Shown here in pieces: positions 47,000 through 58,739 of a stretch of DNA of 64,000 bases. The notes below the pieces were generated by a model. The model did not search any database and was not told the origin of the DNA. It saw nothing but the letters and a program-made list of their open reading frames with translations. The stretch is from Inia geoffrensis (taxonomy: Eukaryota; Chordata; Mammalia; Artiodactyla; Iniidae), in assembly GCA_036417435.1 (NCBI GenBank), contig CM070900.1, positions 31,473,496 through 31,537,495 on the forward strand. The letters are read 5' to 3'. The translations under genes were made by a program, and so were the position numbers. Numbering within the stretch: the first letter of the stretch is position 1; every line of letters begins with the position of its first letter.

Positions 47000-47275
47000 C
47001 ATGTATAGCCATTCAAATAAACATACCAGCTCAGCTACCAGGGGACAGCTGGCCCTAGCTGTCGGTCACATAATGAACAACCTTAGACACAGGACACAAT
47101 CAAGCCTTCAAATGCCCCCAAACCCAGACTCCATTTGACTAAAAAGACCTGAAACTAGAACCACTCAGATGAGCCTGCTCAATTTTAAGATCCATGAGAC
47201 GTAATAATACATTGTTGTCTTAAGCCAGTAAATATTAGGGTGATTTGTTATGCAACAGTAGATAACTAGAATGGT
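47000..47275 (+). repeat. MLT1-like LTR fragment
   Basis: Ends with 'catgagacgtaataatacat', 'tgttgtcttaagccagtaaa', 'gggtgatttgttatgcaaca' and 'gtagataactagaat', the usual MLT1 3' signature. The 5' part is diverged. Confidence 0.65.
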
Positions 47276-47732
47276 AAGCAGTTTGTTTTTGAAAGAAAAG
47301 AGGGAAAATGGTAAGAAATCCATAGGCAGACAGCTTGCAAGAAGAACTTTGATCTTCTGACTTAATTTTGTTGTTAGCAATACAATCTTTCTCAAATTCT
47401 CAGGTGGAACTTGCTTTTTATTAAATGTGAGCTCTGACTTAGGCATTTCTTCCTCATCTGTCATTGTTATCGACTTTACTTTCATTCATTGTCATTTTCA
47501 AAAGTTGGTGTCCTTTTCTTTTATTTCAATTCTGAATAGCACCTAGATAGACCTATGGCTAATGCAATGTTTGAGCACACGTACAACATACAAAAATAAA
47601 CTTCACGTCATGTTGTGTGACTGTGTATGCTGAAGGAGGCTGAGTAGCAGAAGGGCTGCAATTTGCAGCTAATGTGTACTAGCACAGTGCCCCACCCCGT
47701 CTCTGAGATGCTTATTGTATATCTATTTTTAA
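47276..47732. other. Non-coding DNA
   Basis: Nothing recognised. A 106-codon minus-strand frame (47165-47485) overlaps the LTR end and lacks domain features. Confidence 0.4.
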
Positions 47733-47855
47733 ATAGCGATTCTCAAACTTGAGAGTGCATCCAAATCACCCAGAGATCTGTTAAAATGCAGATTCTGATC
47801 TAGTAGAACTGAGTTTCAATCTGAGATTCTGCATTTCTTATAAGCCTCCTGAAAG
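47733..47855 (+). repeat. MER5A-like hAT relic
   Basis: 'gcgattctcaaacttgagag', 'catccaaatcacccagagat', 'ctgttaaaatgcagattctg' and 'gagattctgcatttcttata' follow the MER5A order. The right end is missing. Confidence 0.65.
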
Positions 47856-48329
47856 AGGAAACAACTTGAGTGGCAGGATTCTAGGATGTGTTAGTTTTCT
47901 TCATTTTTTTTTCCCTCCATTCTACATGGTCCTTCATTCTCTATCTCCATATCACATAAAGCTAGGGCAGGGAATGTTACTTATATGCACTTAAGGAAAA
48001 AATATTAAGGAAAGAAGTATCATAATTTTCTTCTAAAGCTTTTGCTCTCCCCTGCCCACAGGCACATATTTTTCTTTACTCAACTACTTTCAATTACCTG
48101 TTTGCACCAACACTTTCTATGCTAAGATTTATTCTTATCACAATAAGAACCATTTAAAAGTTGTGAACCTGCCCCAGAGGGTGGCATTCATCCTGCAGAC
48201 GTACTGGTCCTAGCATGGTGAACAGGCTCTGACAAATGTTGCTGTTTGGGGATGGCGGGTATTACCCTGCATTTGCTGGTTGTTACTGCATACTGAATTC
48301 TTCCCCCAAATATATCTCATATTTTTCCC
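47856..48329. other. Non-coding DNA
   Basis: Nothing recognised. Confidence 0.4.
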
Positions 48330-48975
48330 TTCTCTTAATCCTTTCCATTAGCACCCTGGACCAATCTATCATCACTCCTCTCCATTCCTAAAAGTAGCCT
48401 CCTTACCACTCAGCCTACATCTGCTCTTACTGATTGCAAGTCCCTTGTTCACACTGAAGTTTGGCTTCCAGTTCTCTTAAGATAGAGACAAGTTTTCTTT
48501 ACATGGCTTACAAGACCCTGAATAATCAGCTCTGGGGTCCTCATTTTTCTACGCTTGTTTTCATTCTCTGGCTCCGTATTCTTAATCACTCACAACACAT
48601 ACACTCCAGACATCCGGTCTTCAGCATGCCGTTTTCTCTGCCCCGACCTTACTTCCTCCCCACCCACCCTTCTTTGTTTGACAAACTGCTATTGTTCTCC
48701 TCCTATCTCAGTTCAAAACTCACTTTCTCAAGGAAGAGCAACCTGTATATTAGTGTGGTTTCCTTATCATAATCTCCATCACGTCACTCTCCTTTCCAGC
48801 AATAACGCAGTTTTAACATAATTTTAAATTTACGTGTGTCATTCTTTTTCTACTGAAGGGAAGATTCCTGAGATTGTGCCTGGTTTTATACACTATACTA
48901 CCCCCAGCTCTTTTCATGCTGCCTGGATCAAAAAATAGTGGTTCGATAAATACTTGTTGAAGGAATAAAACATTC
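48330..48975 (+). repeat. L2 LINE fragment with 3' end
   Basis: Long, fairly colinear L2-like stretch: 'acatggcttacaagaccctg', 'attctctggctccgtattct', 'cctcctatctcagttcaaaa', 'ctcactttctcaaggaagag', then 'ttcgataaatacttgttgaa' and 'ggaataaaa' at the 3' end. The open frames of 88-103 codons at 48461-48821 overlap it and are not genes. Confidence 0.65.
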
Positions 48976-49273
48976 TAAGCTACCCATCCAATACGCCACT
49001 GTCACCATATTTGTCTTCTTCTGAACAATCCTTCTCTTTTGCTTGACCTGTAATCTTTTATGCTTTATCTCCCATTTGATGAAGAAAGACAGAAAAAGTC
49101 ATCAGCCTTTGTATTTAGTGATGTCTCCCTGGTATGTGATCTTGAGGGAAATTCTCCACTTCTCTAATTTTAAAGTCTTTCCAAAATGCCATGTTTAGTT
49201 TCACTGGTTGGTTCTGTCTTTGTACAACTATACCATCCTCTTCTACTTCCACTTATCCAGATCCAGGTCTCTA
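48976..49273. other. Non-coding DNA
   Basis: Nothing recognised. Confidence 0.4.
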
Positions 49274-49478
49274 GCTTTTTTTTTTTTCTGTACGCGGGCC
49301 TCTCACTGTTGTGGCCTTTCCCGTTGTGGAGCACAGGCTCCGGATGCGCAGGCTCAGCGGCCGTGGCTCACGGGCCCAGCCGCTCCGCGATATGTGGGAT
49401 CTTCCCAGACCAGGGCATGAACCCGTGTCCCCTGCATCGGCAGGCGGACTCTCAACCACTGCGCCACCAGGGAAGCCC
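49274..49478 (-). mobile_element. CHR-family SINE, short type
   Basis: Poly-T tail at 49276-49287, body with 'gcgggcctctcactgttgtg', head ending 'gccaccagggaagccc' at 49478. Close to the other short copies, so relatively young. The target duplication is unclear. Confidence 0.92.
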
Positions 49479-50401
49479 TCCAGCTCTTCCTTAAGTCTAT
49501 CCTTAATTATTCTTCTACAGTTCCAGTTCCAAACCAGACTGTAACCCTTCTTATAAGAAGAGGCTGATGTCTTTGGTCCTGGCACTGCAAATAATCAGAC
49601 CAATTTCAGCATTTCCTGGGACGTAACATTAGTGGTTTCCAACGGAAAACAGAAAAAGAAGATCTCTATCTCCAGGCTGGAAGTTTTTTTGTTTTGTTTT
49701 AGAGCAGGAAGTGAATGGGCAATAACCAACATTATTGAGAGGTTGGGAACTGAAATGTCAAAAAGCCTAAATTCTCCATGCAGCCTAGTGATACCCTATT
49801 TCTTTCCTCATTTCTGAGCGGTAGACTGGAAACAACTGGCCAGCAGGATGCTCCTGGCCTAGGGCTTTTCTCTCCATGGGCCTCCCTGGCCAGGCAAAGT
49901 CAGAGAAATACTCTTGATCAAGCATTTAGAGTTCATGTGAATTTCACCTCAAGCAAAGAAATGGAGCCTGCATTAACCAGCTGAATTCACGTGTAACTGT
50001 GTACCTAGTGGGTTACTTTTTTATGGCTAACAATCCTTTCAAGTTAACACTGCATCGCATCAGGATTGAATCTGGCCTTCACAAACTCTATGCACCTGGC
50101 TGCACCTCTCATTCAAATTTTGCATATTTCAGATCTGCTACTCATCTAAAAACACTGTAGGCATCATATATTTAAGAGCAGCACTTGCAGCTAGAAAAGC
50201 AATCACATTCAAGGTCAAGTTGAATTGTGAAAACAGTATTGTATGAAGGAGTTAAGTTGATATTGTCCCAATGCCTGCCAAAAGTGTTCTTATTTTGAGA
50301 AAAAATTATTTGGGTCACTCTTTTTTGAGCTCTAAATCTATTATCAAATTTTCAAAAAGGAAAAATAAAGACATGCAAATCATCAGAAGTGCAGTTTTAT
50401 T
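49479..50401. other. Single-copy non-coding DNA
   Basis: No gene or repeat recognised. Confidence 0.4.
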
Positions 50402-50566
50402 TTTTTACATTTTTATTGGAGTGTAATTGCTTTACAATGTTGTGTTAGTTTCTGCTGTATAGCAAAGTGAATCAGCTATATGTACACATATATCCCTATA
50501 TCCCCTCCCTCTTGCGTCCCCCTCCCACCCTCCCTATCCCACCCCTCTAGGTGGTCACAAAGCACT
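50402..50566 (-). mobile_element. L1 3'-end fragment, strongly truncated
   Basis: Complement of the young L1 3'UTR, from 'tttttattggagtgtaattg' to 'ctctaggtggtcacaaagca'. It matches the 3' ends at 18.65-18.8 kb and 54.3-54.47 kb closely. Only about 165 bp were inserted. Confidence 0.88.
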
Positions 50567-50721
50567 TTAATAAGAGATTTCCATTTTGATGAATATAGAA
50601 CAAAATACTCACCTCTCTGTCCCTCTCTCTGTCTCTGTCTCTCGTGTGAATAGTTATAGCCCAAACAAGAGAGTATAGCAAGTCATCCAGTAAAAAGTAT
50701 TTTTAAAAATCAGGGGCTATA

Positions 50722-50891
50722 CCACCTGCCGATGCAGGGGACACGGGTTCGTGCCCCGGTCTGGGAAGATGCCACATGCCGCAGAGCGGCTGGGTCTGTG
50801 AGCCATGGCTGCTGAGCCTGTGTGTCCGGAGCCTGTGCTCCGCAACGGGAGAGGCCACAACAGTGAGAGGCCTGTGTTCCGCAAAAAAAAA
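50722..50891 (+). mobile_element. 5'-truncated CHR-family SINE with 17 bp duplication
   Basis: Plus-strand copy that starts inside the tRNA-derived part ('ccacctgccgatgcagg'), missing about the first 35-40 bp of the head including the A-box. It ends in 'gttccgcaaaaaaaa'. The flanks AAAAATCAGGGGCTATA (50705-50721) and AAAAATCAGGGACTATA (50892-50908) are a 17 bp target duplication with one mismatch. The duplication shows that truncation happened at insertion, not by later deletion. Confidence 0.92.
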
Positions 50892-50908
50892 AAAAATCAG
50901 GGACTATA

Positions 50909-53599
50909 AACTTGATTTCCTTTACTATATCTTTTGTCTCTGAATTCCTGATGTCAGCCATGGAAGTATATAAAGATGTTTGCAAAAGAATGTGGCTGTG
51001 AATATTCTACATACTTCATACTCTCTGGAAACACATAAGAAACACAAATTCACAGAAATTAATAAATATATTAATTATATATTATAAATATTATAAATAA
51101 ACTTAATCATACTGTTTTAGAGATTCCATATCTAAGCAAGGAATACTAAGCATAATGAATTGTGTCCCAAAATGTCCTAACATATACAAGTGTACTCTTT
51201 TAGATATAACATATTAATATGTATGATGATATAAATGTTAAGATAGAATTCAAAATGGACAAAGGCAGATTCTTTTTTTTTTTTTTTTTTTTTTTTGGTG
51301 AACTAACAGTGGTCTCTGCTCCCAAAATATAAACCTCAAATATGAATTTTAGGTGACTTGTGAAAAGGAGAATATCTTATGTTGAGTAGAACAGAACAAT
51401 ACAATTGAGATAATATGTATGAACACTTAGAAAAATGCATAATAAAAATTTAGAAGAAGGATATATATATTAATGTAGTCAACCTAAACTTAGAGTAGTT
51501 AATTAGGTCTTAGTTTCATACTTTAATCTTAGAAGGTTCTCAGCTGTGATAATAAAGATGGTGAGGAAAACAAATGAAGAATGTTGAAAGGAAATGGGAG
51601 TATTTCAGTGAAAGAAGCCAAAATGAAGAAAGACAGCTGAACAGCAGAGTAGAGACCTGCTGCTACAGCTGTCCTGATGTATTTGGCAATACCTAACTAA
51701 CCTAGAGCCTTGAGTTTTAATGGTCATTCAAGGACAAGAGACAGGGGTCTTGGTCTAGGTGAGGATGTGTTGTGGTCTTCAACAAAAACAACAGTAAAAC
51801 AACAAGAAGTGTGCTAGCCAAAGAAGGCACTAAGGGAAATTTCCTGCCCTGACCTTGGCTTTGGGTGGAAAAAGAAGGATTTCCCCTTCAAATTCTCTGT
51901 TAAGCCTTTACTGGCAAGGTTTGCTGTTACAATTCTTCACCTGCATTTCTTTTTTTTTTTTTTCCTGAGTTAGTAGCTTTTTCTAATCTAGAGAATGCAC
52001 TATCTATAAATGAACTACATGATTCACACAACACACCCCACCAAATAAGGGATCGCATAGCATACTGAATGATTAAACAGGGAGAAAAGAGAACAGGCAG
52101 GGCTAATAAAGGCCATATAAAAGGTCAAATCGGTGAGTCTGAACTCAGAAGCTACACTATCACAGTGCCAGGCCAGTTGGGAAGGTGGAGTTAATTGTTA
52201 ACAGATGGCCAGTAACTCTCACTGTAAGTAGTTTTACAAAATAAGAATCAATAGATACACAGCATTTATGTGGACATTTTAACACAGTAATCCTGAATTC
52301 CTCTGTCTCTTTTGCCATGATCAAAATGGATGCAGTAAAATGTAAAATCACTATCCTCTTTATTTTTAACCATGAAATCTGTACAACAGATAAACCTAAC
52401 CTTTATCTCCTTATCCTTACCCAGCCCTGACTATAATCATATGTAACTGTGAATGCTTACTATTGACATTACTAATGCAAGCTGACATGGATACTAATAA
52501 AAAGATTGAATATTTTTACCATAATTTTATTATGTGCTAATAGCTACTTATTCAAATCTTCATCCACAACCAAAAAAACAAAAGAAAAAGTTTAACCAGT
52601 GTATTTAGCCTTGTGCCATGAAACACTTTTATCTACATTGCAGATAGAGATAAAGGAACTATGCTTATCACATTCTCAGGTGACCTCAGTCTGGAAGGGT
52701 AAGTTAATATGACAGTTGACAGAATCAAGATGCTGAAACAGCCCAACAAGTAAGAATGATGGTGAAAAATCAACAGGATAAAAATTTATAGGAATAACTC
52801 TAAACCTTATGATTATGCTTAAAAAGCAGAGACAAATATATCACAAGATATATTTGTGATATATATATATATATATATACATACATATATAAAAGAGACA
52901 GAGAAGTCTGGCCTAACATCAGTTTACTATTTAACTTGACAATTTTACTTGACTATACTCAATGACGTAACAATTTTAATGATGAATTTTAAAGTTCCTG
53001 GTTCATAAATTATTAGAAGATTGAATGGAGGCCAGAAGTAGTTATTCCACACCCTCTCACTTCTCCAGTCTCCATTCACTTCCCTTATTGTTAATTGTCT
53101 TTTGATTTATCTTTGCAAAACCCCTCCTCCCTCAACCATTACTATCAATCATCACTATGGTTTAGATAGAGTTGAAACCACCCTCAGTTCCAGGCTCATG
53201 CCAGTCAGCATATCCTGTTATCTAGACAGTAACTAGTTCATGTACAGACAAATATTTAAATAAGCTGATGCAATGCGACATGACTATATATCTGTTGAGG
53301 TTTTCTATGAGGAAAACTTTTCACTTTCTCTTTTGTAACTTTCTATTATCAGAAGAAGTTTCTTTTTTCATGCAAGATACAAGGTGAGAACGTGAAAACT
53401 GGACTCTTCTATGAGAGGGAAAGCCTAGACAAGAAGGGCTGATGGTGCACAGTGTAGAGTGTGGTGGAGAAGCCAACACCAGTGTGGTCAGAGCAGAGAG
53501 AAGCCAGATCTCAGCTTACTGCACTTTTTCACTTGTCAGCTACAGACATCAATTAATTACCTTTATTTTTAAGCCAGAGTGAGTTAAGTTTTCCATCAC
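50909..53599. other. Repeat-poor AT-rich DNA
   Basis: No gene recognised. Poly-T runs lie at 51272-51296 and 51950-51963. An (AT)n with a hairpin lies at 52838-52885. 51590-51900 may be old LTR-like sequence but is not classifiable. Confidence 0.4.
52838..52885. repeat. Short hairpin and (AT)n tract
   Basis: Inverted arms ATATCACAA (52838-52846) and TTGTGATAT (52854-52862) with a 7-base spacer, followed by about 10 AT units and 'acatacatatata'. Confidence 0.8.
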
Positions 53600-53695
53600 A
53601 TACAACCCAAGAGACAGACTGTGCCTTAATAACTTGTCTACTTACCAGAGGCAAGCACATGGTAGGTACTCAATAGATTTTTATGAATTAGGTTA
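53600..53695 (+). repeat. L2 3'-end relic
   Basis: 'gacagactgtgccttaataa' then 'ggcaagcacatggtaggtac' and 'tcaatagatttttatgaatt' follow the L2 3'UTR order. Confidence 0.6.
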
Positions 53696-54306
53696 CAATT
53701 GACCTAACGACATATCTAACAAAAGCTTAAGTTAAACGTATATATCAATAAATGTACAGAAATACAGTAAAGAAATAGCCTCATGGCATCACTGAGAGAA
53801 TTACATAGTATGAATTATGAAAATTATACAGGTTAAACATTTCTGGCAATATAGCAGAGGGAAATAGGATAAATCCTCCTGTTGAAAACAACTAACATTA
53901 CTGAATAAATTATTATTAAATTAATAAAGTGAATCTGTAACAAGATTCACTGGCAACAATGTAAGGTATACACAAGTGAGGGACTGAGTGATGACAGGAA
54001 CATAGAAAAGTAAGCAGATAGTTTGCCTTGAGGTATTTACTAAACTCACAAGTTAGTTCTCATAGATGCATGCAATTTAAGGCACATAAATTTACAGACA
54101 AAACTAGGAATGAACAAAGTAAGTAAACCTATTAGAAATAAACAACCATTGACCTTAGATGCTCCCTCCATAAATAGTTACATGCGCAACATAAATAAAT
54201 ATGCAATGTAAAAGAACACTTTTTGAAGTACTGATTACTAGTGAATAAAAATATCATTTAAAATGGCTTTAAATTTAGTAACCCTGATTAAATAATTTAT
54301 CTATTC
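53696..54306. other. AT-rich DNA, nothing recognised
   Basis: No gene or repeat identified to the left of the large L1. Confidence 0.4.
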
Positions 54307-55170
54307 TTTTTTTTAAAAAAACATCTTTATTGGAGTATAATTGCTTTACAATGTTGTGTTTCTGCTATATAACAAAGTGAATCAGCTATATGTATACATA
54401 TATCCCCATATCCCCTCCCTCTTGCATCTCCCTCCCACCTTCCCCATCCCACCCCTCTAGGTGGTCACAAAGCATGGAGCTGATCTCCCTGTGCTATGCA
54501 GCTGCTTCCAACTAACTGTCTATTTTACATTTGGTAGTGTATATATGTCCATGCCACTCTCTCACCTTGTCCCAGCTTACCCTTCCCCCTCCCCATGTCC
54601 TCAAGTCCATTCTCTACATCTGTATCTTTATTCCTGTCTTGCCCCTAGGTTCATGAGAACTTTTTTTTTAGAGTCCATATATATGTGTTAGTATACGGTA
54701 TTTGTTTTTCTCTTTTTGACTTACTTCACTCTGTATGACAGACTCTAGGTCCATCTACCTCACTACAAATAACTCAATTTCGTTTCTTTTTATGGCTGAG
54801 TAATATTCCATTGTATATATGTGCCACATCTTCTTTATCCATTCATCTGTCAAAGGACACTTAGGTTACTTCCATGTCCTGGCTGTTGTAAATACTGCTG
54901 CAAAGAACATTGTGGTACATGTCTCTTTTTGAATTATGGTTTTCTCAGGGTCTATGCACAGTAGTGGGATTGCTGGGTCATAAGATAGTTCTATTTGTAG
55001 TTTTTTAAGGAACCTCCATACTGTTTTCCAGAGTGGCTGTATCAATTTACATTCCCACCAACAGTGCAAGAGGGTTCCCTTTTCTCCACACCCTTTCCAG
55101 CATTTATTGTTTGTAGGTTTTTGATGATGGCCATTCTGACTGGTGTGAGGTGATACCTCATTGTAGTTTT

Positions 55171-55353
55171 TCTTGTTTTTTTTTTTTTTTTTGCGGTATG
55201 TGGGCCTCTCACTGTTGTGGCCTCTCCCGTTGTGGAGCACAGGCTCCAGACGTGCAGGCACAGCAGCATGTGGGATCCTCCCGGACCGGGGCAAGAACCC
55301 GTGTCCCCTGCATCGGCAGGCGGACTCTCAACCACTGCGCCACCAGGGAAGCA
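55171..55353 (-). mobile_element. CHR-family SINE nested in the L1, with target-site duplication
   Basis: Short CHR SINE in the same orientation as its host L1. It has a T-rich tail at 55175-55192, a body, and head ending 'ccaccagggaagca' at 55353. A perfect 14 bp duplication, CTCATTGTAGTTTT, flanks it at 55157-55170 and 55354-55367. Removing it restores the L1 read through 'accacaatgag'-type sequence. An internal piece of about 25 bp is missing ('caggcacagcagcatgtggg'). Confidence 0.93.
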
Positions 55354-57108
55354 CTCATTGTAGTTTTAATTTGCACTTCTCTCATGATTAGTGATGTTGA
55401 GCATCCTTTCATGTGTTTGTTGGCAATCTGTATATCTTCTTTGGAAAAATGTCTATTTGTCTTCTGCCCATTTTTGGATTGGGTTATTTGTTTTTTTGAT
55501 ATTGAGCTGCATAAGCTGTTTGTATATTTTGGAGATTAATCCTTTGTCAGTTGCTTCATTTGCAAATATTTTCTCCCATTCTGAGGGTTGTCTTTTCAAC
55601 TTGTCTATGGTTTCCCTTGCTGTGCAAAAGCTTTTCAGTTGCATTTTCATTAGGTCCCATTTGTTTATTTTTGTTTTTATTTCATTTCTGTAGGAGGTGG
55701 GTCAAAAGGATCTTGCTGTGACTGATGTCATAGAGTGCTCTGCCTATGTTTTTCTCTAAGAGTTTTATAGTGTCTGGCCTTAAATTTATGTCTTTAATAC
55801 ATTCTGAGTTTATTTTTCTATATGGTATTAGGAAGTATTCTAATTTCATTCTTTAACATGTAGCTGTCCAGTTTTCCCAGCACCACTTAGTGAAGAGGCT
55901 GTCTTTTCTCCATTGTATACTCTTGCCTCCTTTGTCATACATTAGGTGGCCACAGATAGTGGGTTTATCTCTGGGCTTTCTATCCTGTTCCATCAATCTA
56001 TATTTCTGTTTTTGTGCTAGTACCATACTGTCTTGATTACTGTAGCTTTGTAGTATAGTCTGAAGTCAGGGAGCCTGATTCCTCCGGCTCCGTTTTTCTT
56101 TCTCAAGATTGCTTTGGCTATTCAGGATCTTTTGAGTTTCCATACCAACTGTGAAATTTTTTGTTCTAGTTCTGTGAAAAATGCCAGTGGTAGTTTGATA
56201 GGGATTGCATTGAATCTGTAGATTGTTTTGGGTAGTAGAGTCATTTTCACAATGTTGATTCTTCCAATCCAAGAACATGGTATATCTCTCCATCTGTATC
56301 ATTTTAATTTGTTTTATCAGTGTCTTATAGTTTTCTGCATACAGGTTTTTAGTCTCCTTAGGTAGGTTTATTCCTAGGTATTTTATTCTTTTTGTAGCAA
56401 TGGCAACTGGGAATGTTTCCTTAATTTCTCTTCCAGATTTTTCATCAGTACTGTATAGGAATGCAAGAGATTTCTGTGCATTAATTTTGTATCCTGCTAC
56501 TTTACCAAATTCATTGAGTAGCTCTAGTAGTTTTCTGGTAGCATCTTTAGGATTCTCTATGTATCATAACATGTCATCTGTAAAAAGTGACAGTTTTACT
56601 TCTTTTCTGATTTGGATTCCTTTTATTTCTTTTTCGTTTCTGATTGCTGTGGCTAAAACTTCCCATACTATGTTGAATAACAGTGGTGAGAGTGGGCATC
56701 CTTGTCTCGTTCCTGATCTTACTGGAAATGGTTTCAGTTTTTCACCATTGAGAATGATGTTGGCTGTGGGTTTGCAATATATGGCCTTTATTATATTGAG
56801 GTAGGTTCCCTATCTGCCTATTTTCTGGAGAGTTTTTTATAATAAATGGGTGTTAAATTCTGTCAAAAGCTTTTTCTGCATCTATTCAGATGAACATGTG
56901 ATTTTATTCTTCAATTTGTTAATATGGTGTATCACACCGACGTGCGTATATTGCAGAATCCTTACATCCCTGGGATAAACCCCATTTCATCATGGTGTAT
57001 GATCCTTTTAATGTGCTGTTGGTTTCTGTTTGCTATTATTTTGTTGACGATTTTTGCATCTATGTTCATTAGTGATGTTGGCCTGTACTCTTCTTTTTTA
57101 GTGACATC

Positions 57109-57408
57109 TTAGTCTGGTTTTGGTATCAGGGTGATGGTGGTCTCATAGAATGAGCTTGGGTGTGTTCCTCCCTCTGCTATATTTTGGAAGAGTTTGAGAA
57201 GGATAGGTTTTAACTCTTCTCTAAATATTTGATAGAATTCGCCTGTGAAGCCATCTGGGCCTGGGCTTTTGTTTGTTGGAAGATTTTTAATCACAGTCTC
57301 AATTTCAGTGCTTGTGATTGGTCTGTTTATATTTTCTATTTCTTCCTGGTTCAGTCTTGGCAGGCTGTGCTTTTCTAAGACTTTGGCCATTTCTTCCTGG
57401 TTGTCCAT
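57109..57408 (-). pseudogene. L1 ORF2 reverse-transcriptase N-terminal fragment
   Basis: A 99-codon piece with the helix-rich linker ([14 protein letters not shown]) followed by the conserved [13 protein letters not shown] and TLIPKP motifs of LINE reverse transcriptases. It ends at a TAA (57111-57109) directly after the latter. It follows the linker fragment at 57430-57621, which is in a different frame. Confidence 0.85.
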
Positions 57409-57719
57409 TTTATTGACATATAGTTGCTTTCAGTAATCTCTCATGATCCTTTGTATTTCTTCAGTGTCAGTTGTTAGCTTTCCTTTTTCGTTTCTCATAC
57501 TGTTGATTTGAGTCTTCTCCCTTTTTTTCTTGATGAGTCTGGCTAATGGTTTATCAATTTTGTCTGTCTTCTCCAAGAACCAGCTTTTAGTTGTATTGAT
57601 CTTTGCTATTGTTTCCTTCATTTCTTTTTCATGATTTCTGATCTGATCTTTATGATTTCTTCCCTTCTGCTAACTTTGGGGTTGTTTTTGTTCTTTTTCT
57701 GACTGCTTTAGTTGTAAGG

Positions 57720-58502
57720 TTAGGTTGTTTGAGATTTTTCTTGTTTCTTGAGGTAGGATTTTATTGCTATAAACTTCCCTCTTGGAACTGCTTTTGCTGC
57801 ATCCCATAGGTTTTGGGTCATCATGTTTTCATTGTCATTTGTTTCTAGGTATTTTTTCATTTCCTCTTTGATTTCTTCAGTGATCTCTTGGTTATTTAGT
57901 AGAGTATTGTTTAGCCTCCATGTGTTTGTAATTTTTACATTTTTATTTTTCCTGTAATTGATATCTAGTCTCATAGCGTTGTGGTCGGAAAAGATACTTG
58001 ATACAATTTCAATTTTCTTAAGTCTACCAAGGCTTGATTTGTGACCCAAGATATGATCTATCCTGGAGAGTGTTCCATGAGCACTTGAGAAGAAAGTGTA
58101 TTCTGTTGTTTTTGGATGAAATGTCCCATAAATATCAATTAAGTGCATCTTGTCTAATGTGTCATTTAAAGCTTGTGTTTCCTTATTTATTTTCATTTTG
58201 GATGATCTGTCCATTGGTGTAAGTGGGGTGTTAAAGTCCCCTACAATGATTATCTTACTGTCTATTTCACCTTTTATGGCTATTAGCATTTGCCTTATGC
58301 ATTGAGGTGCTCCTATGTTGGGTGCATAAATATTTACAATTGTTATATCTTCTTGGATTGATCCCTTGATCATTATGTAGTGTCCTTCTTTGTCTCTTGT
58401 AATAGTCGTTATTTTAAAGCCTATTTTGTTTGATATGAGAATTGCTACTCCAGTTTTCTTTTGATATCCTTTTGCATGGAATATCTTTTTCCATCCCCTC
58501 AC
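57720..58502 (-). pseudogene. L1 ORF2 endonuclease domain, open fragment
   Basis: A 260-codon open piece of ORF2p, the longest L1 frame left in the window. It is an apurinic/apyrimidinic-endonuclease-like fold. The GDFN motif is at residues 88-91 (Asp89, Asn91), SRIDH at 146-150 (Asp149) and SDHNA at 172-176 (His174), so the recognisable active-site residues are kept. The frame is in phase with the ORF2 start at 58664 but separated from it by the TAA at codon 22. The listed start is a GTG inside the domain, not a real initiation site. The frame ends at a shift, where the other frame continues the ORF2 linker. Confidence 0.88.
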
Positions 58503-58739
58503 TTTCAGTCTGTATGTGTCCCTAGGTCTGAAGTGTGTCTCTTGTAGACAGCATATATACAGGTGTTGCTTTTGTATCCATTCAGCCAGTCTATGTCTTT
58601 AGGTTGGGGCATTTAATCCATTTGCATTTAAGATAATTATCGATATGTATGTTCCTATTATCATTTTCTTAATTGTTTTGGGTTTGTTATTGTAGGTCTT
58701 TTCCTTCTCTTGTGTTTCGTGCCTAGAGAAGCTTCTTTA

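Larger units (their letters stand above)
54850..58664 (-). pseudogene. L1 ORF2 (endonuclease / reverse transcriptase), disrupted
   Basis: ORF2 starts at ATG 58664-58662. Codon 22 is a nonsense TAA (58601-58599). The endonuclease frame then stays open to 57720 and shifts there. A second open piece (57408-57109) carries the reverse-transcriptase N-terminal [13 protein letters not shown] motif and ends in a stop after IPKPD. The catalytic FADD motif is read as FTDD (Ala to Thr codon at 56581-56579) and is followed by an in-frame TGA at 56566-56564. A CHR SINE splits the C-terminal part at 55171-55353, near the CX3CX7HX4C cysteine motif (about 55050-55110). ORF2p nicks DNA and reverse transcribes L1 RNA. 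This copy cannot make it. Confidence 0.85.

Noticed and set aside
46791..47012. 73-codon minus frame rich in Arg, Glu and Lys resembling a nuclear low-complexity protein
   Set aside because: It is the translation of the polypyrimidine simple repeat.
56400..56804. 134-codon plus-strand frame
   Set aside because: Antisense of the L1 ORF2 reverse-transcriptase region.
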